A program made the translations under genes and the position numbers. A model generated the notes under the pieces. The model saw nothing but the letters and a program-made list of their open reading frames with translations, did no database searches and had not been told where the DNA came from. Positions 11,345-21,959 of a DNA stretch of 64,000 nucleotides are shown here, piece after piece (within the stretch, counting starts at the first letter, position 1; each line of letters starts with the position of its first letter). The DNA lies in the NCBI GenBank assembly GCA_051294375.1, contig CM119268.1:19689820-19753819 (forward strand), written 5' to 3'. Source of the stretch: Paraspadella gotoi. Taxonomy: Eukaryota; Chaetognatha.

Positions 11345-11500
11345 CCATTGACGAAGTTTGGCTCTACTCGTGATTGGATAGATGGATTAGAATGAAATAT
11401 TGTGTGTGGGTAGAAAGTGTGTGATTGAGCTGGACATAAAGTTTCGATGGAATGTGCGAGTGGAAATGAGTTTAAATGGAAAAAAACAAAATTCACATTT
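11345..11500 (+). repeat. Interior fragment of the hairpin-ended family
   Basis: ACTCGTGATTGGATAGATGG, GTGTGTGGGTAG, GTGTGTGATTGAGCTGG and AAAGTTTCGATGGAAT match the inner part of the copies at 1616 and 28766. Neither terminus is present. Confidence 0.6.
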
Positions 11501-11689
11501 AGTTTTTTTTACTTATATTTACTCATAATTATTATATTTATTAAAAATTGGATAGATAGATTGAAATGCAATTTTATATGAAAGTATTAACATACTTGAT
11601 ACCAATTTTTAGGTGGAATCATAGGAGTTTGGTTAAATGATTTATTGATAATTTTTTTAATTATTTTATTTATTTAGAAATCTGTTATG

Positions 11690-12110
11690 ATAGGAGTCTA
11701 CGTCGTTCTTAGAGATCGAGTAAGACATTTTTCAATGGAGATTTTACGTTCAAATCTGACTACCAAACAATATAAACGCTCCTGGTAAAAATTCTCCGGT
11801 AAAATATCGATGTAAAAACACTTGATTCCGATCCTGGTTGCATCTGAAGGGCTCCGCATTTTTTTTCTCTTGTCAAATGCATCATCATCTTGATAATCAC
11901 AAACAAGCCAGAACAAATAGACAGCTTCTCGATGGAAAAATTTTCCATCTCTGATTTTATATAGAATAGAAAGGGGATTTTTTTCCTTGAAAACGATATA
12001 AACGTGACTGAGGTAAATGTTCCTGTTTAACAAATGAGGTCTAATTTTGGAATCCTGTTGGCAAAGTGTCTGAAGGGCTCTCAAAATTTTTCTTTACATT
12101 TTATTTGGTT
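11690..12110 (-). repeat. Repeat with a 128-codon open frame of unknown origin
   Basis: The minus strand is open for 128 codons (12084-11698). The protein is not low in complexity: it has FHREAVYLFWLVCDYQDDD, then RIGIKCFYIDILPENFYQER, then VRFERKISIEK. I do not recognise the family. The upstream edge (12030-12110) recurs at 32025-32100 and the downstream edge (11690-11765) recurs at 25801-25872, so the sequence is dispersed and more likely a transposon part than a host exon. No conserved catalytic motif was visible. Confidence 0.4.
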
Positions 12111-12620
12111 ATTTTGATATGATACGATCATGGTAAAGTGAATTAGTCCATTTTGGTGAATTTTTATTTAAAGTAAAAGTAAAAGAGGAAGCTAACGATC
12201 GGAATTCTAAGAGTTTTCAACCGGGAGTCAGATTCGGGAAAAATCTTCTATGGCGAAAAATCTTCCAAAGAGAGGGGTGGATTTTCCAAAGATTTTGGTT
12301 AAATTTTTCTATAATTTATGGTTGGATTTTTTTGAAACTTAATATTAACAATATTGCCATCATTTCTACCTTGGCCTGGTATAAGATATATTAAAAAAAC
12401 CTCGGGCTTTGTCGTCAGAGCTTAGTCCTAGTTATGATTTATAATGTTTATGATAAGTTAAGTTTCTCTCTCTCTCTTATTTGTTTGTGAATTTTCTTGT
12501 CACATTCATCGGACATCATTGTTATCATTTATTAATGATCGATTATCATAACGTCAAAGAACGATTATTATTGTATCTACTATTTATCGCATCAAATCGT
12601 TATCATTGCATCGATAAATC
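12111..12620. repeat. Dispersed repeat family with ATCATCGCATCAAT satellite, copy 1
   Basis: TTTGATATGATACGATCATGG, AAAATCTTCTATGGCGAAAA, TTGAAACTTAATATTAACAA and AACCTCGGGCTTTGT recur at 33840-34090 in nearly the same order, and a diverged copy lies at 39600-40560. In all three places an array of ATCATCGCATCAAT-like units sits next to the body (here 12500-12620, degenerate). Confidence 0.7.
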
Positions 12621-12637
12621 ATTAGGTTGAAAAGACA

Positions 12638-12870
12638 GTAATTATTGTTATGTGTTAATGACAGAACCGTTCAAATATAAGCAGTCCCTGAGCTTAGGAT
12701 CAGGCTGTAACACCGTGTTACAGGCGGGTTAAGCGCCCCATCCCTCTTAACTGCTAGGCGAACCACCGGGCTAGAACCCCGGACCTTTGGGTTGGGAGGC
12801 GAATGACTTGCCTCCGGCACCAATGGCCGCTGATGAACAGTTAGTGGATTTTAGTCCACCATACATCCCC
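12638..12870 (-). mobile_element. tRNA-derived SINE (family 1), copy 1
   Basis: On the minus strand an A-box-like GGCCATTGGTGCCGG (12811-12826) is followed by a GGAGGC...GCCTCC stem and a B-box-like GGGGTTCTAGCCC (12768-12780) inside a T-arm-like hairpin. This is tRNA order and spacing, so a Pol III promoter is likely. The body and the far end (CAGTAATTATTGTTATGTGT) recur at 42838-43078. The end alone recurs at 13041-13128. No intact tRNA can be folded. Confidence 0.65.
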
Positions 12871-12889
12871 CCTCCCATAGGGAGAAGTC

Positions 12890-13130
12890 TGTTGCGTGAA
12901 TTGTTGTTGTTGTGAAAGTTCATCACCAAGTTGAGGGCATGTCGCCTGATGTGTTGTTGGCGGAAAGTGGCATCGCCAGATTGAGTCATGTCGCCTGAAA
13001 GTGTTGTTGTTGCTGTTGTGTTCGGAAGTCGGGCCTCACCAATGAAGAGACAGTAATTATTGTTATGTGTTAATGACGAACCGTTCAATATAAGCAGTCC
13101 CTGAGCTTCGGATCAAGTCTGTAACAAGGT
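12890..13130. repeat. GTT-rich spacer and partial SINE family 1 copy
   Basis: The spacer has repeated TTGTTGTTG and TCGCCTGA words. At 13041-13128 the same CAGTAATTATTGTTATGTGT...AAGCAGTCCCTGAGCTT sequence as at 12650-12716 returns in direct orientation, about 390 bases away. It may be a tandem or truncated copy. Confidence 0.6.
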
Positions 13131-13204
13131 GAAATATTTATTCAAGGTTAAAAGATTATGCACGGTTAAAAAATATAGCAAATTATGAAAATTAAATAAA
13201 TTAT

Positions 13205-13312
13205 GATAAATTATGCAGATTAGGGTTAGGGTAGGGTTAAGGTGGTTTAGGGTAGGATAGGCTTGAGTAGTTAAGGGTTAGGGTTAGGGTTGAGTAAGTT
13301 CATTTTAGGGTT
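13205..13312. repeat. Interstitial TTAGGG-type telomere-like repeat
   Basis: Runs of TTAGGGTTAGGG separated by variants such as TAGGGTTAAGG. This suggests the host telomere motif is TTAGGG, unlike the TTAGG of most insects or TTAGGC of nematodes. That is an inference only, since interstitial repeats can have other origins. Confidence 0.65.
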
Positions 13313-13329
13313 ATTGCTAATGTCAATTC

Positions 13330-13770
13330 TTAAGGTTGCAGAAGGCCCGAAATATGGTTAGGGTTATGGAAGGGTACTGGCGAATGACATGAGGGATAGG
13401 TGGTGAGAGAACGGAGTGATATGAACCTAGGCCCGAGTTGTCGGTTGGGGAGAGGCACGTGGTTTGACTTGTCAAAGGCGGTAGGGTAAGGTTGAGGTAC
13501 GGAGAATGTACGGGATGCTCTAGTCCGCGGGTTAGGGTTGGGAGAGAGAATGGAGTTGAACTGGAGGCCCGGGTTATTGTTACGGTTGGGGGAGAGGCAC
13601 GTTGTTGACTCGTCAAAGGCAGTTAGGGTTAGGATTGAGTCACAGAGATGTACGGGAGGCCCGGGCCCTGGTTAGGGTTGGGGGAGAGGCATGGAGTTGA
13701 ACGGGAGGCCCGGTTTAGGGTTAGGGTTGGGAGAGAAGCCCGTGGGTGATGCGTTCATCCCTGTGCTTCA
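13330..13770. repeat. GC-rich minisatellite, about 110-130 bp unit with TTAGGG
   Basis: Each unit has GGGTTAGGGTTGGGAGAG, then GGCACGTGG or GGCATGGAGTTG, then CGTCAAAGGC, then ACGGGAGGCCCGGG. At least three to four imperfect units are present. It is GC-rich against an AT-rich background and resembles subtelomeric repeats. The Thr/Pro/Ser-rich minus-strand frame is not a gene. Confidence 0.7.
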
Positions 13771-14704
13771 ACATCAGCCGCGAGCCTCTCTTCTAACTCG
13801 CGCCTTTCATTATATTCATTACTTTTCTCACTGGCGAGGTCGCTAGTGGGGGTACTGGCGGCATCGCCAGGGCCCTGGCTATATCGCCATGGCAAAGTCG
13901 CCAACCAACAAGAACCACAGGTTCTTTGACTTATTGATCAATTGATTTATAGATATCTTCATAGATTTATTAGAAGTCTATTATTATTTATTTTGTTATG
14001 ATCACTGATCAGTTAAGATCTGAAGAGATCACAACAAATTATCGTGATTATTATTGTTTGCTCAAACTTGTTTTTCTTAGCTTCAGAGGAAAAAAAGGAA
14101 AATATAAAAATAAAAGGATTAAAAAAAGGAGAAATATTAACATTACATTTGTTAGCATTAAATATTCCACGCTTTTTCTTTTTTTTTTTTTCTTCATAAT
14201 TTTCCACTTGAGTATAAAATCTTGAAAAAAGGAAAGTCAGGATGTTTGTTAGTTTTTAGTCGGTCGCAAGCGGTAGTCGCTCGGTCGGTCCGTCGACTTC
14301 TTTTAGAAAGAAAAAATACATATATATTTTTTTATCAAAACGTCGCTAAAAGCTTCGCCGCAATTACGAGGGCCGGTAATAATGTTTAATTCTATTTCAT
14401 TTCTAGCGTAGCCGTTTAAATACTCCTCGTATGATTTACTACTACAATTTATACTAATTTGTTGTTGTTCTATTTTTTTTACGGTAAAACTGAGTTGCAG
14501 CCATATTTGTTATATTATATTTTATATTTTTGAGCTGTCTTCTGAGCCCCATCACGAACCCAAAGCACAAATAACGACCTAAATTGACCAACGAGTGTCG
14601 ATTTCCGATACACTTGCGAATTATTCAATCAAAGCTTGGTACAATCAAGCTTTTTCAATTGAAAATTCTCTCTGTTGCTTCTTTGTCTACTTAACCCTCT
14701 TCGC
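13771..14704. other. No recognisable gene
   Basis: It contains short GGCGA/TCGCC words (13820-13905) and, near 14050, GTTTGCTCAAACTTGTT like the right end of the hairpin-ended family, otherwise AT-rich sequence. Nothing coding can be supported. Confidence 0.4.
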
Positions 14705-15236
14705 TAAGGCGTAGTGAAAGTTACATACGAAAATTCTAAAAGTCAATTATGAACAACATACCATCAGTGAACATTAATTTGTAAAAAAAAAAGTTTTTTT
14801 ATTTTCGCAGTAGGCTATATTTATATAACTTTTGATTTGGCAGATTTTTGAATTCCTTATCAAAAGTTGATAAAAAAAATATAAATCATTTTTAAAAATT
14901 CTTTCATTAAGTGGGTTAAAATTTAAAAAATTATATTTAATATATAAAAAGTTAATTTTTAGCTTAAAATATAGCTTTTTCTAATTTTGACCTACTTAAT
15001 GAAATAATTTTTGAAAAAGAGCTATATTTCTTTTTATCAACTTTTTATGACAAATCAAATCTGCAAAAAAATATTTAAAAAAAAATGTTTTGAAATTTTC
15101 AAATTTATTGGTTAAGTACTAGTAAATTGTAAGATTTATTATAATTTTTTTTATTACATAAATGTTCATTAGTATAATGTTGTTCGTTCCTCACTTTTAG
15201 AATTTTAATTAAAGTTAAATTTAGAAATTTTACTAC
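14705..15236. mobile_element. Foldback MITE
   Basis: The left end AAGGCGTAGTGAAAGTTAC is mirrored near 15220-15236 by TTTACTACGCCTTA. GAACAACATACCATCAGTGA is mirrored by the TTCATTAGTATAATGTTG side. The inner parts TTCATTAAGTGGGTTAAAAT and TTTTGACCTACTTAATGAAA are also mirrored, so nearly the whole element forms one hairpin. Relatives are at 6415-6700 (core) and 20140-20225 (left end only). Confidence 0.65.
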
Positions 15237-15792
15237 GCCTTACTCTTCGCGTACAAATAGAAACGTAAAATTTCAACACGGGGGGGGGGGGAAATTGATA
15301 TCAATCGAAAGACGGAATCTTTGTTCGTATGTTTGACTTTTCTGGTCTTTACGATTTTTTTTCTTTCATGAATCCTTTTGTTTTTAATTTGTTTCATGTT
15401 GATTTTCCAACACTAAAAAGTAAAAATTTTTTTTTTTTAAATGACGAAATTATCGTAGAAGCTGAAAATGCGAGGAGAAAACCAAGAAATATAACTTTTT
15501 AACTTTATTTTAGTTTTTAACTATTTTTTTTTCTCGTTCGTTTGTTTTTGCAGTTTTTATTGACGATTAATTTTTCTCTCTTAGAATTATAAATTTAATT
15601 TTGTTACCAATTTTCGTAAAAGTAAAACGACGACGACGATAATGACGACGACGAAGACGAAGGCGAACAAAAATTTATAACATTAAGCTCAACAACAACA
15701 ACAACTACGATTGAGAGTCAAGAAAAAAGGCAGACGAAGTTTGATGAGAAAGAAAAAAAAGGGAAAAAGAGGTTTTTGTGACGCCGAGGCAC

Positions 15793-15836
15793 GACGAGGA
15801 GGAGGAGGAAGAGGAGGAGGAGATGAAGGGAGGAGG
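15793..15836. repeat. (GAG)n microsatellite
   Basis: GAGGAGGAGGAAGAGGAGG-type purine triplet repeat, continuing more loosely to about 15860. Glu-rich or Ser-rich frames here come from the repeat. Confidence 0.9.
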
Positions 15837-15910
15837 AAGAAATCCTGGGAGGAGGAGAAAACGCGCGTGCTCAGTCTTCTTAGGACGTAACATTGGACAA
15901 ACCTTTAAAA

Positions 15911-15941
<31 letters not shown>

Positions 15942-15942
15942 T
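15911..15942. repeat. (GAC)n microsatellite
   Basis: Ten or more GAC triplets. A shorter (GAC)n lies at 15630-15663. The reverse-complement sequence appears as (CGT)n at 16405-16446. Confidence 0.95.
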
Positions 15943-16404
15943 GACGATTGGATGGTCAAGCAGCAGAAGTCAATCTTCTTTTGCATTTTTTTCCTTCTGA
16001 CAGAAAAACAAGATGGCGACCGAAGCAATACAGGAGGGAACCTTTATTAAAAGGGAGCGATGTATGAAGAGACTCTGTATCAAAATTAAAATTAAACGAA
16101 GAAAATATAAGCCTGTCCAAAGTCAGGGGCAAGATATATTATTTTTAAATGAATGGATAATTTTTTTATCTCTTGTACGAATTTTATATTTATAAAATAT
16201 TTCCGGGATCATTTATGAATTACTTTGTGCTGAAAGTCGCCTAATGAACGAATTCTCTCTCTGTCACGATGACTGACTGACTGACCGGCTGACCGGTCAG
16301 TGACCGCGCGCTCAGGATGTTGACTTATCATTACAAAACATCCTTAACGTAGTTTGTGTCATCATCTTCATCTCTGTTCCCATCGTCATCTTAATCGTCA
16401 AATA

Positions 16405-16405
16405 A

Positions 16406-16446
<41 letters not shown>
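16405..16446. repeat. (CGT)n microsatellite
   Basis: About 13-14 perfect CGT triplets, the reverse complement of the GAC/ACG repeats 460 and 740 bases upstream. Confidence 0.95.
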
Positions 16447-16451
<5 letters not shown>

Positions 16452-16562
16452 TTTCTCCTCAACTTCGTCCTTCATTTAGAAATCCCGATTTTTTTATCCA
16501 AAAAAATATGATGACCATCGAAAATAACGGAAACGAATACGAATGCGAGAAAGATGAGCAGA

Positions 16563-16812
16563 ATGAAAAATGAATGAATGAATAAATGTATGAATGAAAG
16601 AATGAATGTATGAATGAAATAATAAATAAATTAATTAATTAATTAATGTATGAACGAAATATGAATGAATGAATGAATGAATGAATGAATGAATAAATGA
16701 ATGATTGAATGAAGGAATGAATGAATGAATGAATGAATGAATGAATGAATGAATGAATGAATGAATGAATGAATGAATAAATTAATGATTTAATGATTTA
16801 ATGATTTAATTA
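16563..16812. repeat. (GAAT)n tetranucleotide array
   Basis: Tandem ATGAATGAATGAATGA with interruptions (ATTAATTA, ATGTATGA) for about 250 bases; the longest clean run is at 16715-16780. Confidence 0.95.
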
Positions 16813-17199
16813 ATTAATTAATGAGTTTTCGGGCGAACTAACGAACGAAGGCTCTAAAATTTCGGCGATAAATCTTTTTCATCGAAAAATTTGTCGCAAT
16901 CAACCTCGTGACTCCGAATCGAGGCCGCGCTGGCTACGTCGGCTGCGTCGGCGGCGTTTGACTGATTCCGCCTTATAATTAATTACGACGCCGAAGAAGT
17001 CTTCACAGCGCGGCAAAAGCCGTTTTAGCGCCGGAGAAGCGTTACCGAGCCGCAGAATTCGTTTTTACACACTCTAGATCAGAACGTTAGAGCCGAGCGT
17101 TTTATGCTACCCTTTAATCCTTATAAGACAAGAAGCAAATAAAAAGTAATAAAAGGTTTTAAAAAAATAATTTATAGCGCGGAATAAAGAAAAGGATGA

Positions 17200-17330
17200 A
17201 CTGTTAAGAGAGAGAGAGATAGGACGAGGAGAGAAGAGAGAGAGAGAGGAGAGAGAGAGACGAGAGAGAAGAGAGAAGAGAGAGAGAGGGGAGAGAGAGA
17301 GGAGAGTGAGAGAGAGAGAGAGAGAGCCAT
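17200..17330. repeat. Interrupted (GA)n tract
   Basis: GA dinucleotides with regular GAGGAGAGA and ACGAGAGAGAAG interruptions. Ser/Leu-rich frames on the minus strand follow from it. Confidence 0.9.
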
Positions 17331-17418
17331 AAAAATCCGTCGGTAACCAGAAAAAAATGTAAAGAGGGGAAAAACGAAGACTCTCTCCTCTTGTCTGCTT
17401 CACTGGAGCGTTTACCTC

Positions 17419-17665
17419 ATGCGCTACGCTGAAGCAGAAGCACTTCTCAGAACGATGGTACGCCTGAGCGCTACGCATAATCTCCGTGTGGGGGCTACAC
17501 TTAAAATACGTGCCTCTTCAGATCCCTCCGCCAAGCACTCCACCAAAGCAGTACACATTTAGCTCAAGAGTTCCGCTAGAGCGCTCCGCTCTAATGAAGT
17601 TCGTGTCGCCCAAGCAAGATTCAAGAACAAGATTCGCTCGTAGAACGCAGTGGGACATTTACTGG
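17419..17665 (+). pseudogene. Coding-like stretch of unknown origin, with stops
   Basis: From ATG 17419 the frame reads MRYAEAEALLRTMVRLSATH and on to STKAVHI before a TAG. It continues with LKSSARALRSNEVRVAQARF, then a second TAG, and ends at the 57-bp minisatellite. It is GC-rich with a protein-like composition, but I recognise no domain. It may be a relic exon or chance. Confidence 0.2.
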
Positions 17666-17692
17666 CTGCTCGCCGTCGAATAAATGACTTGA

Positions 17693-18487
17693 AGGGAGGA
17701 GGCAGGCATGGGATAATGGAAGGCCAATAACGGTAAGATAAATGAGTCATAGGGAGGAAGCAGGCATGGGATAATGGAAGGCCAATAATTGGAAGGATAA
17801 ATGAGTCATTGAAAAGAAGCAGGCATGGATAATTGGAAGGCCAATAATGGAAGGATAAATGAGTCATTGGGAGGAAGCAGGCATGGATAATGAAGGCCAA
17901 TAATGGAAGGATAAATGAGTCATTGAAAAAGCAGGCTTGGGATAATGAAAGGCCAATAATGGAAGGATAAATGAGTCATTGGAGAGGAAGTGGGATGGAT
18001 AATGGAAGGCCAATAATGCAAGGATAAATGAGTCATTGAGAGGGAAGCAGGCATGGGTTAATAGAAGGCCAATAATGGAAGGAATAAATGAGTCATTGGA
18101 GGAAGCAGCATGGATAATGGGAAGGCCAATAATGGAAGAATAAATGAGTCATTGGGAGGAAGCAGGCATGGGAAAATGGAAGGCCAATAATGGAAGGATA
18201 AATGAGTCATTGGGAGGAAGCAGGGATGGGATAATGGAAAGTCAATATTGGAAGGATAAATGAGTCATTGAGAAGAAGCAGGCATGGATAATTTAAGGCC
18301 AATAATGAAAGGATAAATGAGTCATTGGGAGGAAGCAGGCATGGGATAATGGAAGGCCAATAATGGAAGAATAAATGAGTCATTGAGAGGAAGAAGGCAT
18401 GGATAATGGAAGGCCAATAATGGAAGGATAAATGAGTCATTGGGAGGAAGCAGGCATGGGATAATGGGAGGCCAATAATGGAGGTGA
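17693..18487. repeat. 57-bp minisatellite, about 14 units
   Basis: Unit: GGAGGAAGCAGGCATGGGAT, then AATGGAAGGCCAATAATGG, then AAGGATAAATGAGTCATTG. About 14 units differ by small indels and substitutions. There are no unique spacers, so it is not a CRISPR. The repeated Pro/Ser/His-rich frames on the minus strand (about 19 residues per unit) are repeat translations. Confidence 0.95.
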
Positions 18488-19099
18488 GCTGTGCAGAAAA
18501 GCCGTTACCCACCTACGAAAAGACGGGGATATAAAAATGATCATCTAAGTGAAGGAAAAAGAAAAAAGGAAAAAGAAAAAAAAGGCACTGGCTATTAATT
18601 GTTAGGCTCTTATTCTCGCTTCTCTTAAACCCGGCTAAGGCTTTTCGCGAATAATTTACTTGGGTTCAGTAATGAAACAGTGAAAACTCTTAATAGAAAT
18701 TTTTTTTCTCTCGAGTTCTAAACGCGGAGAATCGAGTGGAGGTCAGAAGTCGGATAAATCTTGGGAAAAGTTGCTTACTGTAGCATCATTTATCGGAGAA
18801 GAGAGAGAGAGAGAAAGGAAAATTTTTGGGCGCACGCGAGGGAAACCCTCGCAATTAGGAGAGAGGAGAAAGAAAGTGGTGACTACTGTCGAATGAAGAC
18901 TTGAAATGGACCATGAACCTTTTTTTTTTCCTTTTTACCTTTTTTTAACTAATAACTTTTAACATGTTTAAACGTTTAGGGCTGTGTGATTTAAGTATAA
19001 TTATCAATCACAATTATATTATTTTATTTTTCACAAACTATACTTTTTTCCGTAATGCTTAAATACATTTTTATCTTACTGTGGCGAATCCTAAATTCG
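18488..19099. other. No recognisable gene
   Basis: Purine-rich runs and a short GA tract near 18800. A GAATGAAGACTTGAAATGGACC at 18893 weakly recalls the hammerhead helix II region, but the core is not preserved. Confidence 0.4.
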
Positions 19100-19285
19100 C
19101 CTCACGTATAGCTTGGGAAAACTCAGCTCATTGGCTTGAACAGCTAAGTATTCCTTCACCAACCGTGAGTTCCGGGTTCAATCCCATCACGGTCCAGCTG
19201 GCTAAAGTGTGATGGTGTCGGCCAGTGACCTGAGGTGGTCACACCCCAGGCATCACACATGTCCCTTCGTTGCCATATTACTTTA
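19100..19285 (+). mobile_element. tRNA-derived SINE (family 2)
   Basis: An A-box-like stretch AGCTCATTGGCTTGAACAGC (19125-19144) is followed by a B box CCGGGTTCAATCCC (19172-19185), the order and spacing of a tRNA gene with an internal Pol III promoter. The body (GTGACCTGAGGTGGTCACAC, CCCCAGGCATCACACATGTC) recurs inverted at 20045-20110. The acceptor stem does not fold, so this is not a functional tRNA. Confidence 0.65.
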
Positions 19286-19687
19286 TTTAACGATATGTTC
19301 ATGAACAGACAGACAGACGAGCAGACTTCAAATTAAAATGCTGTAGCTGTAAATTGTTTTCCCCTATCTCACGACTGACGGCTCCCTGGAAATGACTCAC
19401 TATGTGGCTCTTCGGATGAAAATATTTGACATTAAACTTGAACCGGATATGACGCTAGACAACGAACAGCTATGATACCCTGTTGATCACGAAAGGTCAA
19501 AAGGAGAAATCCCCAATGTACCAAAACGTTGGATCATAACACGCGCTAATTAGTCTTCTATCTCTGTCTCTCTCAACGACAGTGAAACGCCATCGCGAGC
19601 AGCGAAAGGCACAGATTGAGAGAGAGGAAGGAGAAGAGGAGGAGAAAGAGTTTAATTTCTTGGCGGACTCTAAGGAAAATTGAAATG

Positions 19688-20040
19688 AACAAGTTTGAGC
19701 AAACAATGTCGGACCTGCCCACGATCATTAGCGGTAATTAATTAATCAATTAATATAAACTAAAATAATAATTTAATTAATGAATGGATAAATTTGTTCC
19801 AATTTTTTTGTTTTTAGGTCTTTTTGTCACTGACCACGACAAAGGCAACGACGACGATGATGGCGATGACAAAAATAATGCCAATAAAAATTGACTTGAT
19901 TGATTGATTAATTGAGTAAATAATTAATTAATTTATAAATAAATTGATTGATTAAATAATTAATTAATAGATAAAAAATTGATTTATTGAATAATTAATT
20001 AATTAATTAATTATTTATTAATTGATTGATTAATTAACTG
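19688..20040 (-). mobile_element. Hairpin-ended element, partial copy
   Basis: AACAAGTTTGAGCAAACAAT then GTCGGACCTGCCCACGATCA is the reverse complement of the family's right end. It is followed by ATTAATTAATT and a GACAAAGGCAACGACGACGA block. That block recurs, inverted, at 22110-22170, showing this is part of a longer family version. Confidence 0.6.
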
Positions 20041-20044
20041 ATTA

Positions 20045-20110
20045 ATTATCACATTATGGCAACGGAGGGACATGTGTGATGCCTGGGGTGTGAGGCATCT
20101 CCCAACAGCT
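20045..20110 (-). mobile_element. SINE family 2 fragment
   Basis: TGGCAACGGAGGGACATGTG and GTGATGCCTGGGGTGTGAGG are the reverse complement of the SINE body at 19210-19275. The tRNA-like head is absent. Confidence 0.65.
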
Positions 20111-20139
20111 GTCGCTTAGGGCTTTGGACTTGCAGTAAC

Positions 20140-20225
20140 CACTAGAGTGTAGTGAAAGTTACGTACGGAAATTCTAAAAGTCAATTATGAACAACATACC
20201 ATCAGTGAACATTAATTTTCTTATA
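20140..20225. repeat. Left end of the 14705-type foldback MITE
   Basis: GTGTAGTGAAAGTTACGTAC and GAACAACATACCATCAGTGA match 14706-14780 almost base for base; the second arm is missing. Confidence 0.7.
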
Positions 20226-21130
20226 ATAGTTCAATTCTATAAACCATTTAATCAGTTTATCTGTCCACCCCTATTATCTTGGAGGTAAAATACTTAGTTC
20301 ATCTTAGAATACTGATTTAAAAAAAAATTATCCGAAAAAATTGAATCCTTCCCTTTTTTCATACATTTATTTGTTTGCCCATCCATATGTAACTTTAACC
20401 TATCATTGTACTTGAGTAAATTGATGTATTGATCTTTTTGTGGCCAGAAAAGAGGTTGATTGAGCTTAATCTTAAGTTTGGACAAAATCATATAACTATT
20501 TATTTTTTATTTTAAAAAGTAAAAATATATATTAATAATAACAACAATAATAAGTATAAAGATAATAACAACTGAAGAAAAATAATATGCTTTGCCTCTC
20601 TTCTTTTCCGTCGGTCAACTTCAAATGACCACATAATTTTTAGTGATTGAACCTGACCTTTTAGGGTTACTATTTACTTGTAGGCTGACTTAATAAGAAT
20701 TTGTTATTCAATCTCGTCTGCCCGTTAAAGTTTCTACGGGTTTTTGATATTATTGATACTAATAAAATAATAATTATCCAAAGACTCTCGTCGTACTCTT
20801 TAAACGGGCGACGTCTTGAACGCGCGACACCTTGAGGCATAGAAAATAACATATATTTTCTGCAACAACAATGACTCTTTCTTTTTCTCACCCAATGTCC
20901 CTTTTTATTTTTTTATCTTTCTCTCTCTCAATCTATTTCACGTTTTCTTTTTTCATTCTTAACTTACCTTTTCTTTAAGCTCCTTACTTTTTATACTTTT
21001 ACCATTTCCATTTAATTCTCTTCTATCTTTATACATTCATATGAGCGGAATTTGTGCCAGTGGAATAGTTTAAATGGAAAAAACCATAGTCAACATTTAC
21101 TTGAATCTTTATGATTTATGATTTACTAAA
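20226..21130. other. No recognisable gene
   Basis: AT-rich sequence with a hairpin-family interior fragment at 21040-21110 (GTGCCAGTGGAATAGTTTAAATGG region). Short frames here have no protein-like support. Confidence 0.4.
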
Positions 21131-21184
21131 TAAAGTAGGTTCGGGCATTGGCCTAGGTTCACCCCGCCTATAAGCATGACTCTT

Positions 21185-21420
21185 TCAGTTGTGAACCGGT
21201 GGGTATTGAAGTAAAGCCATCAGCTTCAATGACCACGCAGGTACCGGGTTCAAATCCCAACCGGGTACCTACCCTGCGGGAAGAGTTGAGGACGGCCGTG
21301 AAGCCGCCTTGGGGCGTGGCAAACCCTCAAGCCTTGGTTCCAAGCCCAGGACCCGTTCCATTGTCTGCTAGAGGGGGTTATAGAAGTTACGGTAGTCATC
21401 TTCAGCCCACTTAGCGCCTT
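21185..21420 (+). mobile_element. tRNA-derived SINE (family 3)
   Basis: TGTGAACCGGTGGGTATTGAAG is A-box-like, and ACCGGGTTCAAATCCCAACC (21243-21262) is a strong B box in a T-arm-like hairpin closed by GGTACC...GGGTACC. A GC-rich body follows (GACGGCCGTGAAGCCGCC, CTAGAGGGGGTTATAGAAG), ending at an ATTAATTAATT run. The Pro/Arg-rich frame across it is not a gene. Confidence 0.65.
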
Positions 21421-21724
21421 ATCCACAAATGTAATTAATTAATTAATTAATGTGGAAAAATGTTACAATTTAAAAAATTATGCAAGTTGAAAAAAATGGA
21501 TGCAAGTTGAAAAATGATGCAAGTTAAAAAAATCTTAAAAGCATAAGGATCGTCGCAATTGCATAATTGCGAGAGAGAGAGAGAGTGAAGAAAGGAGAAG
21601 AAAGAGAGAGACGAGGGAAATAAAAAGGCATTTTAAAACTTGATGTTGCAATAGCAAAATGATAACATGCACGAATGCGATGCATAATTTTACGAGTTCA
21701 ATCCTAATTCAATTTTTTTTAACA

Positions 21725-21800
21725 AAAACGCAGAGAGAGAAGAGAGGAGAGAGAGAGAGAGGGAAGAGAGGAGAGAGAGAGAGAGAAAGAGGAGAGATCG
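21725..21800. repeat. Interrupted (GA)n microsatellite
   Basis: GAGAGAAGAGAGGAGAGAGAG pattern, followed by a CAGCAGCAG-like stretch at 21820-21880. Confidence 0.9.
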
Positions 21801-21959
21801 TTTTCGGACGAATCAGCAGCGGCAGCAGCAGAGACAGCCAGAAAAAAGAAAGAAATCAAAAGGCAGCAGCAGAAGCAGCAGGAGAAAAGAGAGAAAAAGA
21901 AAAGCCCCGATGAATCAGCACTGAGGGAAAAGGGAGAGAGATAGCTACATATAATTAAA

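Noticed and set aside
13323-13616. 97-codon Thr/Ser/Pro-rich protein
   Set aside because: It lies wholly inside the TTAGGG-containing minisatellite.
17693-18487. CRISPR-like array
   Set aside because: The 57-bp units are directly adjacent, with no unique spacers, in a eukaryotic context.
18890-18915. Another hammerhead copy
   Set aside because: Only a weak likeness to helix II; neither CTGATGA nor GAAA is present.
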